Part shown: in pieces, positions 9,080 through 17,569 of the stretch
Numbering within the stretch: the first letter of the stretch is position 1
How the letters are laid out: every line of letters starts with the position of its first letter
From: an uncultured Sutterella sp.
GTDB lineage: Bacteria; Pseudomonadota; Gammaproteobacteria; Burkholderiales; Burkholderiaceae_F
DNA length: 64,000 bases
NCBI GenBank assembly: GCA_958347955.1
Contig: CATVXH010000006.1
Span: 1 to 64,000 of the forward strand
Reading direction: 5' to 3'
Made by a program: the position numbers and the translations under genes
Notes under the pieces: generated by a model
What the model saw: the letters and a program-made list of their open reading frames with translations, nothing else
What the model was told of the DNA's origin: nothing
Database searches by the model: none

Positions 9080-9571
9080 ATGACAAAGGTGCTTTTCGTA
9101 TGCGCAGGCAATATCTGCCGCTCACCCACTGCCGAGGCGGTGTTTAGAAAACTGGTTGAACGCGCCGGACTTTCCGCGGAATTTGAAATTGATTCAGCCG
9201 GCACCGAAAGTTATCACGTAGGGGAACTGCCCGATCCTCGCGCCATGCAATGCGCCAAAGCCAGAGGTTATGACTTGTCCGCTCATCGGGCCCGTCAGGT
9301 GCGCAAAGATGATTTCGAACACTACGATTGGATTCTTGCCATGGATCGGGACAATATCAAAGAGCTCGAACGCATGGCTCCCGAAGGCTTCAAGAATAAG
9401 GCGATACTGCTCATGCGCTTTAGCGCGAGCTACGACGTGGCGGTTGTGCCTGATCCTTACTACGGAAACAGGGATGGATTCGAAAAAGTTCTCCATTATT
9501 GTGAAGATGCATGTTATGGACTTTTGTCCTTTTTAGTCAATCGAGGAGGACTAAGTGCGAAAACCCTGTAA
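9080..9571 (+). CDS. Low-molecular-weight protein-tyrosine phosphatase
   Basis: A 163-residue enzyme with the LMW-PTP active site C8-x5-R14 in FVCAGNICRSPTAE and the general acid D125 in the DPYYG loop. It hydrolyses phosphotyrosine in proteins; bacterial members often reverse tyrosine-kinase control of polysaccharide export. A strong AAAGGAG site precedes the ATG. In Burkholderiales this gene commonly sits directly upstream of iscR-iscS; here iscR is missing and iscS follows after 278 bp. A hairpin after the stop suggests separate transcription. Confidence 0.92.
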   Translation: MTKVLFVCAGNICRSPTAEAVFRKLVERAGLSAEFEIDSAGTESYHVGELPDPRAMQCAKARGYDLSAHRARQVRKDDFEHYDWILAMDRDNIKELERMAPEGFKNKAILLMRFSASYDVAVVPDPYYGNRDGFEKVLHYCEDACYGLLSFLVNRGGLSAKTL

Positions 9572-9582
9572 CGAATACGGTC

Positions 9583-9618
9583 TTTAGTCTATAACGACTA
9601 TAGACTTTAAATTTTTGG
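9583..9618 (+). terminator. Probable terminator after the phosphatase gene
   Basis: AGTCTATA, five bases, TATAGACT forms a perfect dyad (extending to about 10 bp with flanking A/T pairs), followed by TTAAATTTTT. The stem is AT-rich, so it may be a weak terminator or a regulator site. Confidence 0.55.
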
Positions 9619-9710
9619 CGATTATATTGAGATGATTTTTTATTCTTTTATAAACATATAGATAGAGTCTTTGTCTCCAAAAAATCAAGACGATTTCGTG
9701 ATAAAAAATC

Positions 9711-9739
9711 TTGCGTTTAAAAGTTGAAGTCAGTAATAT
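9711..9739 (+). promoter_or_regulatory. Candidate sigma-70 promoter of the isc operon
   Basis: TTGCGT, 17 bp, TAATAT lies about 110 bp ahead of iscS. Between it and the gene is a perfect GCCGTC-A-GACGGC dyad (9774-9786) and an AGGGTTTATCCCT hairpin, which could bind a regulator or fold in the leader. Confidence 0.55.
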
Positions 9740-9849
9740 CTACTTTCGTTAAAAAAGGCAGGGTTTATCCCTAGCCGTCAGACGGCCTTGCGACTATATC
9801 GAAAAAGACCGCATCAGAGAAAAAGCTATGTTTCGCTGAGGAGCGCAAA

Positions 9850-11058
9850 TTGAAAAAACCTGTGTATTTGGACTACGGTGCCACCACTCCGGTTGATCCT
9901 CGTGTGGTTGACAAAATGATTCCCTGGCTTTATGAGCATTTCGGCAATGCCGCCAGTAATTCTCACGCCTATGGGCTTGAGGCTCGCGAGGCTGTCGAAG
10001 AGGCGCGCTCCCAGGTTGCTCAGATGATCAATGCCGATCCGCGCGAAATCGTCTGGACATCCGGCGCAACGGAATCTGATAATTTGGCTATTAAGGGAAT
10101 CGCTCATTTTTATAAAGACCGCGGCAAGCACCTGATTACGGTAAAGACTGAACACAAGGCTGTTTTGGACAGCATGCGTCATCTTGAAACCGAAGGCTAC
10201 GAAGTCACCTATATGGACGTGTTGCCCAATGGTTTGCTTGATCTTGACGCCTTAAAAGCGGCCATGCGCGATGACACGATTTTGGTTTCCGTGATGGCTG
10301 TCAATAACGAAATCGGTGTTATTCAGGACATCAACGCGATCGGTCAGATGTGCCGCGAACGGGGAATCTTTTTCCATGTGGATGCCACGCAGGCCATCGG
10401 CAAACTTCATTTTGACATGACAAAGGATCCCATTGATCTGATGAGCATGTCCGGCCATAAAGTTTATGGTCCGAAGGGAATCGGCGCTTTGTATGTGCGC
10501 CGCAAGCCGCGCGTGCGTCTGGAAGCTCAGATTCACGGCGGCGGTCACGAGCGCGGCATGCGTTCCGGCACGTTGGCAACGCACCAGATCGTGGGCATGG
10601 GCGAGGCCTATCGCCTGGCCCGTTTGGAAATGGATGAAGAAAATGCCCGCTTTAAGAAGCTTCGCGATAAGCTTTGGGCCGGCATTCAGGAAATCCCGGA
10701 TGTGTATCTCAATGGCGATTGGGAGCATCGCGTAGCCACAAACCTCAATGTGAGTTTTGCCTACATTGAGGGTGAAAGCCTGATGCTTGCGCTCAAAGAC
10801 GTGGCTGTCTCGTCGGGATCGGCCTGCACTTCGGCCAGTCTCGAGCCCTCTTTTGTGCTTCGCGCGTTGGGCCGTGACGATGAGTTGGCTCACAGTTCCA
10901 TCCGCTTCACATTGGGCCGCTTCACCACAGAAGAGGAAATCGATTTTGTGGTTGCCCAGCTGAAGGAAAAAGTCGCCAAACTCCGTGAAATGTCGCCGTT
11001 GTGGGAAATGCACCAACAAGGTGTTGACCTCAACCAAGTGAAATGGTCCGAGCACTAA
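9850..11058 (+). CDS. iscS: Cysteine desulfurase IscS
   Basis: A 402-residue PLP enzyme that takes sulfur from cysteine and passes it to IscU and other acceptors. The PLP lysine is K204 in SGHKVYGPKG, and the persulfide cysteine is C326 in GSACTSAS on the mobile loop. Both positions match E. coli IscS within two residues. The start codon is TTG: the only good ribosome site (GAGGAG, 9838-9843) points to it and no in-frame ATG is near. First gene of the isc operon, 21 bp before iscU. The usual regulator gene iscR is absent in front. Confidence 0.97.
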   Translation: MKKPVYLDYGATTPVDPRVVDKMIPWLYEHFGNAASNSHAYGLEAREAVEEARSQVAQMINADPREIVWTSGATESDNLAIKGIAHFYKDRGKHLITVKTEHKAVLDSMRHLETEGYEVTYMDVLPNGLLDLDALKAAMRDDTILVSVMAVNNEIGVIQDINAIGQMCRERGIFFHVDATQAIGKLHFDMTKDPIDLMSMSGHKVYGPKGIGALYVRRKPRVRLEAQIHGGGHERGMRSGTLATHQIVGMGEAYRLARLEMDEENARFKKLRDKLWAGIQEIPDVYLNGDWEHRVATNLNVSFAYIEGESLMLALKDVAVSSGSACTSASLEPSFVLRALGRDDELAHSSIRFTLGRFTTEEEIDFVVAQLKEKVAKLREMSPLWEMHQQGVDLNQVKWSEH

Positions 11059-11079
11059 TTAATAAAGGATATCGCTCAG

Positions 11080-11463
11080 ATGCAATACAGTGACAAACTG
11101 ATGGATCACTACGAGCATCCCAGAAACGTGGGCACGCTCGATAAAGACGAAAAAGATGTCGGCACCGGTATGGTGGGAGCTCCCGCCTGCGGTGACGTGA
11201 TGCGCTTGCAAATCAAGGTTAATCCCGAAGGCATCATTGAGGATGCGAAATTCAAAACCTATGGTTGCGGTTCCGCCATCGCTTCGAGCTCGCTTGTGAC
11301 CGAATGGGTTAAAGGAAAATCTTTAGACGAGGCGATGCAATTGTCCAATGAGCAGATCGCTGAAGAGTTGGCTTTGCCCCCGGTGAAGATTCACTGCTCA
11401 ATTTTGGCCGAAGACGCCATTAAAGCGGCAATCGCCGATTATCGTCAAAAACAAGGAAAATAA
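11080..11463 (+). CDS. iscU: Fe-S cluster assembly scaffold IscU
   Basis: A 127-residue scaffold on which [2Fe-2S] clusters are built. The three cluster-ligand cysteines are present in GAPACGD, YGCGSA and IHCSILAE, together with the conserved Asp after the first. The HscA-recognition motif is seen as LPPVK just before the third cysteine. Two bp separate it from iscA, which implies co-translation. Confidence 0.97.
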   Translation: MQYSDKLMDHYEHPRNVGTLDKDEKDVGTGMVGAPACGDVMRLQIKVNPEGIIEDAKFKTYGCGSAIASSSLVTEWVKGKSLDEAMQLSNEQIAEELALPPVKIHCSILAEDAIKAAIADYRQKQGK

Positions 11464-11465
11464 GT

Positions 11466-11789
11466 ATGGCCGTCACTTTGACAGAAAACGCTGCCCGTCA
11501 CGTTAACGCCTATTTGACCAAGCGCGGCAAGGGCATCGGTTTGCGCCTGGGAGTGAAAACTTCCGGATGCTCCGGCATGGCCTATAAGCTTGAGTTTGCC
11601 GACGCCATTGAAGAAGATGACCAGGTCTGGGAATCTTTCGGTGTCAAGGTGGTGGTCGACGCCAAAAGTTTGCCCTACATTGACGGCACGCAATTGGATT
11701 ACACCCGTGAGGGACTCAACGAAGGCTTTAAATTCCACAATCCCAATGAAAAGAGTCATTGTGGTTGCGGGGAATCTTTCCAAGTGTGA
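11466..11789 (+). CDS. iscA: A-type Fe-S carrier IscA
   Basis: A 107-residue A-type carrier that passes clusters from the scaffold to target proteins. It has the three family cysteines, one in TSGCSGMAY and two in the C-terminal CGCGESF. Its stop is 11 bp before the hscB start. Confidence 0.95.
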   Translation: MAVTLTENAARHVNAYLTKRGKGIGLRLGVKTSGCSGMAYKLEFADAIEEDDQVWESFGVKVVVDAKSLPYIDGTQLDYTREGLNEGFKFHNPNEKSHCGCGESFQV

Positions 11790-11800
11790 TTGACTCTCGC

Positions 11801-12298
11801 ATGACCTCAAAAAATTATTTTGAACTTTTAAATCAACCGCAAACCTTTGCGGTTGATTTGTCATCTCTGGAAACGGTAAAGACGGCACTTTTGTCACGCC
11901 TGCATCCGGACCGTTTTGTCACCGCGAGCGCCCTTGAAAAACGCATCGCTCAGCAAATGAGCGTGCAGGTTAATGAGGCCTATAGAGTGCTTGCCGATGA
12001 TTTGCTGCGCGCTCAGTACCTTTGCAAGCTAAAGGGGTTTGATGTGAACGAGCATCGTCCGATGCCCGCCGACTTTCTCATGCGACAAATGCAGTGGCAT
12101 GAGGCGCTTGACAATTGCGAGCAAAAGGGCGACGAGAGCTTGCGACTTGCCCTTTGCGAAGAGGTTAAACTTGAGCGCGACAAACTGATAGAGCGCGTTG
12201 GCAAAGCGTTTGACGAAACCCGCAATGACGATGTTGCTTTTGAAGCGACGCGTGAACTCATGTTTGTCAACAAACTTCTTGCTCAGATTCAACACTAG
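11801..12298 (+). CDS. hscB: J-domain co-chaperone HscB
   Basis: A 165-residue co-chaperone that delivers IscU to HscA and stimulates its ATPase. The J-domain HPD motif appears in RLHPDRF near residue 35, followed by a helical C-terminal IscU-binding domain. I chose the ATG at 11801 (MTSKNYFELL) because it matches the family N-terminus; an earlier in-frame ATG overlaps iscA and adds an unrelated tail. Confidence 0.93.
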   Translation: MTSKNYFELLNQPQTFAVDLSSLETVKTALLSRLHPDRFVTASALEKRIAQQMSVQVNEAYRVLADDLLRAQYLCKLKGFDVNEHRPMPADFLMRQMQWHEALDNCEQKGDESLRLALCEEVKLERDKLIERVGKAFDETRNDDVAFEATRELMFVNKLLAQIQH

Positions 12299-12308
12299 GA
12301 CTTTTTTC

Positions 12309-14180
12309 ATGGCTTTATTGCAAATTGCCGAACCGGGCATGTCGGCCGATCCCCATCAGCATCGCCTTGCGGTTGGTATTGATTTGGGAACGACAAATTC
12401 ATTGGTGGCTACCGTCAAAAGCGCGGAGACCGTGGTGCTTGCCGATCATGAGGGCAGAAAGCTCTTGCCTTCGGTGGTTCGTTATTTGGCTGACGGCTCC
12501 GTTGTTGTCGGGCAAGAGGCCCGAGCGCACATCAGCGAAGATCCTGAAAACACGATTGCCAGCGTTAAGCGTTTTATGGGACGCTCAAGCGCCGAGCAAA
12601 AGTTGGCCTCGAGTTTACCCTATCATTTTGCACAATCCGAAGGGATGCTCCGCATCCAGACGGTGAGTGGCGAAAAAAGTCCAGTTGAAATTTCCGCCGA
12701 AATTTTGAAAGCCCTGAAAAATCGCGCAGAAGAAGCTTTGGGGGGCGAGCTGGTGGGCGCGGTTATTACCGTTCCGGCTTACTTTGATGATGCGCAGCGC
12801 CAGGCCACGAAGGACGCGGCCCGATTGGCGGGGCTCAATGTGCTGCGCCTTCTGAATGAGCCGACCTCGGCCGCCTTAGCCTATGGCTTGGATGAGGGCG
12901 CAGAAGGCCTTTATGTTATCTACGACTTGGGCGGAGGCACCTTTGATGTGTCAGTGCTTCGGCTCACTAAAGGCGTCTTTGAGGTATTGGCAACAGGCGG
13001 CGATTCGGCTTTAGGCGGTGATGATTTTGATCATCGGATCTTCTGTTGGGCGATCCGTGAGGCCGGTGTGACAGAGATTCTGTCACCAGAAGACAAAAGC
13101 CACATTATGGTGGCGGCTCGGGCAGCCAAAGAAGCATTAAGCCAAGCTCAGCAAGCGCCCATGCGCGTGACGCTTTCCTCGGGCCGTGTTTTGGAACTGA
13201 CACTGACGCGCGAGATTTTTAAAAACCTGACTTGCCGTTTGGTTAAAAAGACCATTGACACGCTGCAAGCCGTGATGCGCGACGCCAAATTGAACCGCGA
13301 TGAAATTCAGGGTTTGGTGTTGGTGGGCGGCTCAACCCGTATGCCGGTGATTCGAGAGGCGGTTAAGGAATACTTGGGATTTGATCCTTTGGATAACATC
13401 AATCCCGATGAAGTTGTGGCGGTGGGCGCTGCCAAACAGGCTAACTTATTGGCGGGCAACACCGCCGGCGATGACTGGCTTTTGCTTGACGTGACGCCGC
13501 TATCTCTTGGACTTGAAACCATGGGCGGCCTGGTTGAGAAAATAATTCCGAGAAATACGCCGATTCCGGTGGCGATGGCTCAGGACTTTACGACATTTAA
13601 AGACGGTCAGACGGCCATGGCCATTCATGTGGTGCAGGGTGAGCGGGAGATTGTGGACGCCTGTCGCAGTCTTGCGCGTTTTGAGCTCAGAGGGATTCCG
13701 GCGCTAGTGGCCGGCGCGGCCCGCATTCGTGTGACCTTCAGCGTCGATGCCGACGGCCTTTTGTCGGTGAGCGCCCGCGAAACGCAAACGGGAGTTGAAG
13801 CGCACGTGACGGTGAAGCCCTCTTATGGATTGACCGATGAAGAGATCATGCGCATGCTCAAAGACGGTACGGGCAACGCGGAGGAAGATATGCGCGAGCG
13901 CGCCCTGCGTGAAGAGGAGGTGGAGTCGCGCCGGCTCATCGAGTCAACGGTGGGGGCGCTGGCAAGCGACGCCGATTTACTCAGTAAAGCCGAAGAAAGC
14001 CAAATTCGTGATTTAATCACGCGTCTTTTAGCCGCCGTGCAAACGCATGAATTGGAAACAATGAAAACGCTTGAGAAGGAACTGACGCAGGCCACCGAAA
14101 GCTTCGCGGAGCGTCGCATGGATCGGGCCATTGCTCAGGCGTTGTCGGGTAAAAGTGTAGAAGATATTGAAGGAAAGTAA
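12309..14180 (+). CDS. hscA: Fe-S chaperone HscA (Hsp70 type)
   Basis: A 623-residue specialised Hsp70 that acts with HscB to release clusters from IscU. The ATPase signature GIDLGTTNSLVA is near residue 25, the second phosphate loop is YDLGGGTFDVSVL, and the adenosine motif is LVGGSTRMPVI. Length matches E. coli HscA (616). The ATG at 12309 lies 10 bp after the hscB stop; an upstream in-frame ATG lies inside hscB and is rejected. fdx follows by 2 bp. Confidence 0.96.
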   Translation: MALLQIAEPGMSADPHQHRLAVGIDLGTTNSLVATVKSAETVVLADHEGRKLLPSVVRYLADGSVVVGQEARAHISEDPENTIASVKRFMGRSSAEQKLASSLPYHFAQSEGMLRIQTVSGEKSPVEISAEILKALKNRAEEALGGELVGAVITVPAYFDDAQRQATKDAARLAGLNVLRLLNEPTSAALAYGLDEGAEGLYVIYDLGGGTFDVSVLRLTKGVFEVLATGGDSALGGDDFDHRIFCWAIREAGVTEILSPEDKSHIMVAARAAKEALSQAQQAPMRVTLSSGRVLELTLTREIFKNLTCRLVKKTIDTLQAVMRDAKLNRDEIQGLVLVGGSTRMPVIREAVKEYLGFDPLDNINPDEVVAVGAAKQANLLAGNTAGDDWLLLDVTPLSLGLETMGGLVEKIIPRNTPIPVAMAQDFTTFKDGQTAMAIHVVQGEREIVDACRSLARFELRGIPALVAGAARIRVTFSVDADGLLSVSARETQTGVEAHVTVKPSYGLTDEEIMRMLKDGTGNAEEDMRERALREEEVESRRLIESTVGALASDADLLSKAEESQIRDLITRLLAAVQTHELETMKTLEKELTQATESFAERRMDRAIAQALSGKSVEDIEGK

Positions 14181-14182
14181 CT

Positions 14183-14518
14183 ATGCCGAAAATCACCGTT
14201 TTACCTCACGCGACGATTTGCCCTGAGGGGAAAACCTTTGAAGTCAAGCCCGGGGTTAAATTGGCCCGAGCGCTTCTTGCCAATGGGATCGGCATTGAAC
14301 ATGCCTGTGAATTTTCCGGCGCCTGTTCGACATGTCACGTCATCATTCGTGAAGGTTTTGACTCCTTAAACGAGCCCGAAGACGAAGAATTGGATATGCT
14401 TGATCAGGCTTGGGGAGTGACAGATGTGTCGCGTCTGTCCTGCCAAACGGTTGTCGGCGACGAAGATTTGGTGGTTGAGATTCCCAAATACAGCCGCAAC
14501 CATGCGAAGGAACACTAA
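14183..14518 (+). CDS. fdx: ISC-type [2Fe-2S] ferredoxin
   Basis: A 111-residue adrenodoxin-type ferredoxin that supplies electrons for cluster assembly. The four ligand cysteines are seen as CEFSGACSTC and the later LSCQTVV. It sits in the canonical place between hscA and iscX, with gaps of 2 bp on both sides. Confidence 0.96.
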   Translation: MPKITVLPHATICPEGKTFEVKPGVKLARALLANGIGIEHACEFSGACSTCHVIIREGFDSLNEPEDEELDMLDQAWGVTDVSRLSCQTVVGDEDLVVEIPKYSRNHAKEH

Positions 14519-14520
14519 TC

Positions 14521-14712
14521 ATGCGCTGGACCGATACACGGCAAATCGCCGAGGCGCTTTATGATGCGCATCCCGATGTCAATCCGTTGAAGCTGCGTTT
14601 CACTGAGCTTCACGCCATGGTGCTTGAATTGGATGATTTTGACGATGATCCGCAAAAGAGCACAGAGGCGATTCTGGAGGCCATTTTGCAGGCCTGGCTC
14701 GATGAGCTCTAA
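14521..14712 (+). CDS. iscX: Fe-S assembly protein IscX
   Basis: A 63-residue acidic protein (IscX/YfhJ) that binds IscS and iron and tunes assembly. It has the family start RWTDTRQIAEALYDAHPDV and the acidic DDFDDDP patch. It is the last classic isc gene; trmD begins 12 bp later. Confidence 0.94.
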   Translation: MRWTDTRQIAEALYDAHPDVNPLKLRFTELHAMVLELDDFDDDPQKSTEAILEAILQAWLDEL

Positions 14713-14723
14713 AGGAACCGATC

Positions 14724-15458
14724 ATGCGCTTTGATGTCATCACCTTGTTTGAACCGATGTTTAAGGCGGTGTCGGAAAACGGCATTACCTCGCGGGCGAT
14801 TGAGCGCGGACTGTGGTCGCTTCGAACCTGGAACCCGAGAGAAGAAACTGAAGACAATCATCGGACGATCGATGACCGTCCTTTCGGCGGCGGTCCCGGC
14901 ATGGTGATGATGGCCGAACCTTTGGCGAGAACATTAAAACGCATTCGACGCTCGGGCAATACGGGGCGGGTGATCAGCTTCGCGCCCAACGGCACGCGAC
15001 TGACGGACGAAACAGTGCGGCGTTGGGTGGCTGAAAATCAGGACATGGTTTTGATTTGCGGGCGCTATGAGGGAATCGACCAGCGCTTTTTGGACCACTA
15101 CGTGGATGAAACGGTGAGCGTCGGCGACTTCGTGCTCTCGGGCGGTGAGCTCGCCGCCATGGTTTTGATTGACGCGGTGGTCAGGCAGTTGCCCGGAGCC
15201 ATTAAAGAATTGTCGAGTCTTGATGAATCCTTTTCAACCGGCCTTTTGGATGCTCCGCACTATACGCGTCCGGAGGTTTGGGAAGAGGAGGCAGTGCCTG
15301 AGGTGCTCATGTCCGGGCATCACGCCAACATCGCCCGCTGGACGCGCGAAAAGGCGCTTGAGATAACGCTTCGCACGCGCCCGGATTTAATTGAAAAAGC
15401 GAAAAATGAGGGCAAGTTGACTAAAAACGATCTGCTTTGGCTTAAAAAACAGGCTTAA
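14724..15458 (+). CDS. trmD: tRNA (guanine-37-N1)-methyltransferase TrmD
   Basis: A 244-residue SPOUT methyltransferase that makes m1G37 in tRNAs reading CNN codons and prevents +1 frameshifting. Visible signatures are DDRPFGGGPGM (residues about 50-60), the knot segment LICGRYEGIDQR and the loop VGDFVLSGGELAA. A GGAA ribosome site precedes the ATG. It normally sits in rpsP-rimM-trmD-rplS; here it is 12 bp behind iscX and ends with a terminator, so it appears to be expressed as the tail of the isc operon. rplS is about 4 kb away. Confidence 0.96.
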   Translation: MRFDVITLFEPMFKAVSENGITSRAIERGLWSLRTWNPREETEDNHRTIDDRPFGGGPGMVMMAEPLARTLKRIRRSGNTGRVISFAPNGTRLTDETVRRWVAENQDMVLICGRYEGIDQRFLDHYVDETVSVGDFVLSGGELAAMVLIDAVVRQLPGAIKELSSLDESFSTGLLDAPHYTRPEVWEEEAVPEVLMSGHHANIARWTREKALEITLRTRPDLIEKAKNEGKLTKNDLLWLKKQA

Positions 15459-15501
15459 ATCGATGCCATTAGTCTTGCCTTAATCCCGTTTCGCTCAAAA
15501 G

Positions 15502-15529
15502 ATCTACCGAAAAGTCGGTAGATTTTTTT
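15502..15529 (+). terminator. isc-trmD operon terminator
   Basis: ATCTACCGA pairs with TCGGTAGAT, preceded by an A-run and followed by seven T. It lies 45-70 bp after trmD. Confidence 0.9.
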
Positions 15530-16123
15530 GAAAATACATAATTTTGCTTATTGCTCGGCTTTAAAAAATCAATCACAATATTTGAAAGTTTCAATTATTT
15601 TGAGATCGCCTCTAATATGTTGACGAGCAATCGCTTAGATACACGACAGACAAGCTTGCAGGAAAGTTCCTGTCAGTCTTGTTGCGCGATCTCATCAGTC
15701 AAACCGATAGGCCTTTCGAGTGTTTCTCGTAAGGCTGTTTTTTTCAGCTTTAGCATCGGGGAACGATTTAGTCGTTTCCCGCTTCCGTCGTTTGTTGTTT
15801 TCAGCTTTAGACACTGACAAACAACAGGTTCTTATCCGAACCACCTCAAACGGTCTGAAACACCGTCACTGAATAGAAAAACAGTTTAAGTGTATTCAGA
15901 CATTTTCAAAATCTTGAAAATTTGGAAGTTGCTATGTATCCGTCCATCCGCGGCGTTGCTGAAATAAATGTCGGTATCGGTTCAATCCACTTGAATTCTG
16001 TTTTCGTGCCTTGCGCGAGACTCATGCGCGCCATGCGTCAAATCGGCCCACCAGTTTATCGATTTAGCCACTTTCTCTTTCGTTGCTGTTTTTGAATCCG
16101 ATTGATCTTTTAGGAATGGAAAA
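15530..16123 (+). other. 600-bp leader upstream of yjiH with several dyads, no gene seen
   Basis: No convincing coding sequence: an 88-codon open stretch has no ribosome site or family signature. The region holds several inverted repeats: CAGGAA/TTCCTG (15659-15672), GGGGAACGA/TCGTTTCCC (15758-15780) and GTTTGTTG/CAAACAAC (15790-15825), plus two copies of TTTTCAGCTTTAG (15741-15753 and 15798-15810). It may be a long structured 5' leader or a decayed element. The yjiH ATG is preceded by TTTAGGAATGG. Confidence 0.4.
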
Positions 16124-16882
16124 ATGAGTGAAAAGCAAAAAAATATGAATGAAGAAAAAGTGACGGTGGGCTGTTATATCTCATTGGCCTTGGCCATCGT
16201 GTTTTTCTCAGGCGTTGCGGCGGGCAGCGGCTATTTCTGGAGTTTCCTGGACTTCACAACGCTCATGGGGAGCGCCGGAAAAGTCGTAGGCAAAGTGGCG
16301 GAATCGGGTGACGGACTTGCCGTTACCATGACGACTTTGCGAGGCATCGGCGGTTCAGGCGCCATCGATGGCTTCATGCTGGCAATTTCCCTGATTGTGC
16401 CGGGCGTGATGCTGGCAATGGGCATGATCACTGTCTTTGAGCATTACGGCGCCCTGAGGGCGGCACGCAAACTTCTCACGCCGCTGCTTCAATTTTTCAT
16501 CGGGGTGCCCGGCACCGCCACATTGGCTCTCATCGCCTGTTTGCAGTCGACCGACGGAGGGGCGGCTCTTACTCGGCAGCTCAAGGATTCTGGCGCATTG
16601 ACTTACACAGAGATTAACAATTTCTCCGCTTTCCAAATGGTGGCTTGCGCTCCCATTACAAATTTCGTCACGTTCAGCGCGGCCGTATTGGCCTTCAGTA
16701 ATGCCGACGGCTCGGGCGGTGTTCCGCTTTCCATGGGGGCGGGGCTCGCTGTTTTGCTGATTGCAAAGGTAATCGGCGCCAATATCATGCGACTGATTCA
16801 ATGGCAAATGGCCATGAAAAAGCAGACATCAGCGTCCGCTTTGAAAAACAGTCCTGTTGCATTAACGATTGAAAGGAATTGA
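16124..16882 (+). CDS. yjiH: YjiH-like membrane protein (nucleoside-recognition/gate domain)
   Basis: A 252-residue membrane protein with about six hydrophobic segments, matching YjiH of E. coli in pattern and in the next gene being YjiG-like. The gate/nucleoside-recognition domain contains the GTATLALIACLQSTDGGAA region. These pairs are thought to be two halves of a transporter; in E. coli they precede an isoaspartyl dipeptidase. Here they precede a broken M20 peptidase, which also hints at an amino-acid or dipeptide substrate. Function is inferred. Confidence 0.75.
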   Translation: MSEKQKNMNEEKVTVGCYISLALAIVFFSGVAAGSGYFWSFLDFTTLMGSAGKVVGKVAESGDGLAVTMTTLRGIGGSGAIDGFMLAISLIVPGVMLAMGMITVFEHYGALRAARKLLTPLLQFFIGVPGTATLALIACLQSTDGGAALTRQLKDSGALTYTEINNFSAFQMVACAPITNFVTFSAAVLAFSNADGSGGVPLSMGAGLAVLLIAKVIGANIMRLIQWQMAMKKQTSASALKNSPVALTIERN

Positions 16883-16884
16883 TC

Positions 16885-17352
16885 ATGACAGAACTCAGCA
16901 CTCAGAAACCGCTCATCACGGAAGTATTTGTTGACGGCGCCAAGCGTGGTTGGGAATTGGCCACGAAGTCCATGTTGCCCAACTTGGTGATGGCTTTCGT
17001 GCTCATCAAAGTGTTAACCGTTTCCGGATTGTTAAATTACGTCGGCATGGCTTTTGAACCCATTATGTCTGTTTTCGGTTTGCCCGGAGAAAGCGCCATG
17101 ATTCTTGTGAGCGCTTGGATGTCAAGCGGCGGTGCGATTGGTGTGCTGCTTGCGTTTTTGAGCGACGGGGTGATGACCGGTGAACAAGCCGCGGTTATTT
17201 TGCCCTCGATTTTCATCATGGGCGGTCAGCTTCAGTATATGGGGCGTTGTCTTGGTGTGATCGGTATTAAAGATCATATGCTTTACGTCATCATGCTTAT
17301 TCCGATTGTCATGGCTTTTGCGGCGCTCGCTGTGATGAGTGTTCTTATTTGA
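16885..17352 (+). CDS. yjiG: YjiG-like membrane protein (nucleoside-recognition/gate domain)
   Basis: A 155-residue membrane protein, partner of the preceding gene; the two starts and stops nearly overlap. It carries the family stretch SAWMSSGGAIGVLLAF, with about four hydrophobic segments. GAAAGGA precedes the ATG at 16885; a TTG six bases earlier is possible but less likely. It probably forms a two-part transporter with YjiH. Confidence 0.75.
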   Translation: MTELSTQKPLITEVFVDGAKRGWELATKSMLPNLVMAFVLIKVLTVSGLLNYVGMAFEPIMSVFGLPGESAMILVSAWMSSGGAIGVLLAFLSDGVMTGEQAAVILPSIFIMGGQLQYMGRCLGVIGIKDHMLYVIMLIPIVMAFAALAVMSVLI

Positions 17353-17380
17353 CAACGAACAGTTTAAGAAAGGATTTTTT

Positions 17381-17569
17381 ATGTTGGCATATAAAAAAGT
17401 GACTCCCGGAGAAATGGCTGAGTGTGTGGCCAAGGCAGCGGAAATCCGTCAGAAAATCCACCGGTATCCGGAAATCGGACTGTACTTGCCGCAGACGGAA
17501 AAAACGATTATTGAAGCGCTGAAAAGTTTTGGTTGCGAAGACATTCGAGAAAATGCAACTTTGCTCTAA
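17381..17569 (+). pseudogene. M20 family peptidase/amidohydrolase, N-terminal fragment
   Basis: A 62-residue open frame with a good AAGGA ribosome site. Its sequence AEIRQKIHRYPEIG matches the N-terminal helix of M20 amidohydrolases (pattern IRR-x-IH-x-HPE-x-G). Family members are about 380-430 residues, so roughly 85% is missing, including all metal ligands. The frame stops within four bases of the stop of the convergent gene at 17566, and a terminator follows. Most likely the remnant left after a deletion joined this gene to the minus-strand pair. Confidence 0.75.

Noticed and set aside
12198..12308. Upstream in-frame start for hscA
   Set aside because: It would read through the end of hscB; the ATG at 12309 gives the family length and order.
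15741..15810. Two TTTTCAGCTTTAG copies considered as a CRISPR-like repeat
   Set aside because: Only two copies, 57 bp apart, inside structured DNA; no array, leader or cas genes in the window.
15551..15817. An 88-codon frame in the yjiH leader
   Set aside because: No ribosome site, low-complexity Ser/Phe-rich product, and it runs across several hairpins. Not supported as a gene.
15930..15942. TTTGGAAGTTGC considered as a sigma-54 promoter
   Set aside because: GG and GC are only five bases apart instead of ten.
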